A program made the translations under genes and the position numbers. 64,000 nt of DNA from NCBI RefSeq assembly GCF_001660485.1, contig NZ_CP013979.1:620001-684000 (forward strand). The letters are read 5' to 3'. This DNA is from Agromyces aureus. Lineage in GTDB: Bacteria; Actinomycetota; Actinomycetes; Actinomycetales; Microbacteriaceae. The notes below the pieces were generated by a model, which saw only the letters and a list, made by a program, of their open reading frames with translations, had not been told where the DNA came from and did no database searches. How positions within the stretch are numbered: position 1 is the stretch's first letter; the number at the start of each line of letters is the position of its first letter. This document shows, piece after piece, positions 62,662 through 64,000 of the stretch.

Positions 62662-62991
62662 TCAGTTGATGCCGGGGATGATCAGCCAGTGGTTCGCCAG
62701 CACGACCCAGATCGCCAGCACGACGAGGGCGGCGACGGTCACGCCGCGGCCCGTGCGGCCGCCGGCGAAGAGGGCGACGACGAGCGCGATGATCGTCGCG
62801 ACGCCGAGCACGAGCGAGCCCCACGGAATGCCGGGCACGAAGAGCGAGAGCAGGAACAGTGCGGAGACGATGATCTCGATGACGCCGACGATCGTCGAAC
62901 CGCCGCGGGCGCGCAGGCGCCAGATGCCGTCGACGAGGGCGAGCACGCCGCCGATGAGTGCGAGGAGCAGGAGCCAACTCAGGGTGATCAT
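62662..62991 (-). CDS. Small four-helix membrane protein
   Basis: 109-residue integral membrane protein with helices near 3-22, 33-54, 58-80 and 86-105; charged loop RLRARGGS between the first two and GGRTGRG before the last. No family assigned. AAGGAA lies before the ATG. Appears monocistronic. Confidence 0.8.
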   Translation of the reverse strand: MITLSWLLLLALIGGVLALVDGIWRLRARGGSTIVGVIEIIVSALFLLSLFVPGIPWGSLVLGVATIIALVVALFAGGRTGRGVTVAALVVLAIWVVLANHWLIIPGIN

Positions 62992-63161
62992 GGGGTTCCT
63001 TCGAGTCGTGATGCGGGGGACATCGCGCCGTCGTGGGGTCGACGACTCCGCAAAGTTAGCGGGGGCCGGGGCGGCGGCGGCGGGGGTTGCGCCGGATGCC
63101 GCCGAACGTGTATGCCGTTCGGCGCATGCTGGCCGGCGCCGTGGTCGCAGCCGGGCGGGAA

Positions 63162-63209
63162 TGCAACGCGGGGTCACGCGGTTTCACTCTGGGACGCCCG
63201 CGTGATGCA
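63162..63209. promoter_or_regulatory. Dyad upstream of substrate-binding protein gene
   Basis: TCACGCGG (63174-63181) and CCGCGTGA (63198-63205), bounded by TGCA on both sides (63162-63165, 63206-63209). It lies 72 bp before the ATG; operator or attenuator hairpin. The rest of the 62992-63281 gap holds no gene that I can see. Confidence 0.4.
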
Positions 63210-63281
63210 CTCGACGTGCGCCCGGGCGGCCGACCAGGCACCGGCGCACGACGCCATCCCCACGAACGGAGCACCACCCGC

Positions 63282-64000
63282 ATGTCACGTGTCCGCAGCA
63301 TCCTCGGCCTCGCCGCCGCATCCGCAGCCGTCCTGGCCCTCGCAGCCTGCTCGAGCGGCACGCCCGCTGCGAGCGAGAACGCGGCCGACAACGAGTTCGG
63401 ACTCGTGAAGGCGGGCACGCTCACGGTCGCGACCGAGGGCACGTACCGTCCGTTCAGCTACCACGACGAGGGCACCGGCGACCTCGTCGGCTACGACGTC
63501 GAGATCGCCCAGGCCGTCGCCGACGAGCTGGGCCTGAAGGTCGAGTTCCAGGAGACCCAGTGGGATGCGATCTTCGCGGGCCTCGAGGCGGGCCGGTTCG
63601 ACGTCATCGCGAACCAGGTCTCGATCAACCCCGAGCGTGAAGAGAGCTACCTCTTCTCGACGCCGTACACGGTGTCGCCGAGCGTCGTGGTCGTGAACGA
63701 GGGCGACACGTCGATCTCGAGCTTCGAAGACCTCGCGGGAAAGACCACCGCGCAGTCGCTGACGAGCAACTTCTACGAGCTCGCGACCGAGGCCGGCGCG
63801 AACGTCGAGGCCGTCGAGGGCTGGGCCCAGGCCGTCGCGCTGCTCGAGCAGGGCCGCGTCGACGCGACCGTCAACGACAAGCTGACCTTCCTCGACTATC
63901 TGAAGACCAACCCCGACGCGAAGCTCGAGGTCGTCGCCGAGACCGACCCCAGCGAGAGCGCCCTCGCGTTCACGAAGGACAAGACGGCACTCGTGAAGGC
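63282..64000 (+). CDS. Amino acid ABC transporter substrate-binding lipoprotein (3' end outside window)
   Basis: Family-3 solute-binding protein, open to the window end (239 codons seen). A lipoprotein signal ends in LALAAC with Cys at residue 23, so it is anchored to the membrane outside. The binding domain shows LTVATEGTYRPFSYHDEGTGDLVGYDVEIAQAVADELGLKVEF and WDAIFAGLEAGRFDVIANQVSINPER, typical of polar amino acid/cystine binders. It would deliver an amino acid to a permease and ATPase whose genes probably lie beyond 64000. GGAG lies about 10 bases before the ATG. Confidence 0.92.
   Translation, partial: MSRVRSILGLAAASAAVLALAACSSGTPAASENAADNEFGLVKAGTLTVATEGTYRPFSYHDEGTGDLVGYDVEIAQAVADELGLKVEFQETQWDAIFAGLEAGRFDVIANQVSINPEREESYLFSTPYTVSPSVVVVNEGDTSISSFEDLAGKTTAQSLTSNFYELATEAGANVEAVEGWAQAVALLEQGRVDATVNDKLTFLDYLKTNPDAKLEVVAETDPSESALAFTKDKTALVK

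Overview
The window is very GC-rich, densely coding DNA from a high-GC Gram-positive bacterium. It carries an actinobacterial core block (HadA/HadB-type MaoC dehydratases, MurB, tRNA-Trp, SecE, a NusG with a long acidic N-terminus, L11, L1). It also carries short palindromic repeats of a kind common in Microbacteriaceae, which is the family I would guess; an Agromyces/Microbacterium-type soil organism is plausible but the genus is inferred, not shown. No transposase, integrase, phage gene or CRISPR array was seen.

Layout. 1-5.3 kb: a putrescine-use operon (aldehyde dehydrogenase cut by the window edge, putrescine oxidase, universal stress protein, amino-acid/polyamine permease). 5.4-13.6 kb: a secreted S-layer-homology protein, an amidohydrolase plus MFS exporter divergent from a TetR regulator, and an ArcD-like antiporter. 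13.7-15.9 kb: hadA-hadB-murB. 16-20.3 kb: two membrane genes (one with a PspC domain) divergent from a PspC-histidine kinase/LuxR regulator pair, probably an envelope-stress system. 20.3-28.2 kb: a PAP2-diacylglycerol-kinase fusion, an acyl-CoA ligase, a TetR/DHA2 exporter pair and a two-gene ABC exporter. 28.3-31.0 kb: phosphoenolpyruvate carboxylase. 31.0-35.1 kb: an ECF42-type sigma factor with three YCII/DGPF proteins, a small S4 protein and a patatin; two promoters here share one bipartite sequence with identical spacing. 35.1-38.6 kb: lysine/arginine exporter and its LysR regulator, a CsbD protein and an aspartate-type aminotransferase.

39.0-50.3 kb is a glycan-foraging region: a GH123-like enzyme and a GH20 hexosaminidase that share a C-terminal two-cysteine module, a small secreted protein, dGTPase, and a 1035-residue protein joining an extracellular glycosidase-like part to a polytopic membrane domain. 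50.3-53.3 kb is the tRNA-Trp-secE-nusG-rplK-rplA block. 53.4-54.3 kb holds acylphosphatase and a DUF1801 protein. 54.3-62.3 kb looks like a second amine/amino-acid breakdown locus: permease, HAD hydrolase, semialdehyde dehydrogenase, Cache-like sensor, GntR regulator, CaiB-type CoA-transferase and glutaryl-CoA dehydrogenase, consistent with cadaverine/lysine to glutarate to crotonyl-CoA. The window ends inside a lipoprotein amino-acid-binding protein.

Two amine-oxidising loci, several amino-acid carriers, a lysine exporter and a hexosaminidase island suggest an organism living on amino sugars, polyamines and amino acids. Many intergenic spaces hold strong hairpins built on GGATGCC/GGCATCC arms, and five copies of a 27-bp palindromic repeat lie between or inside genes.
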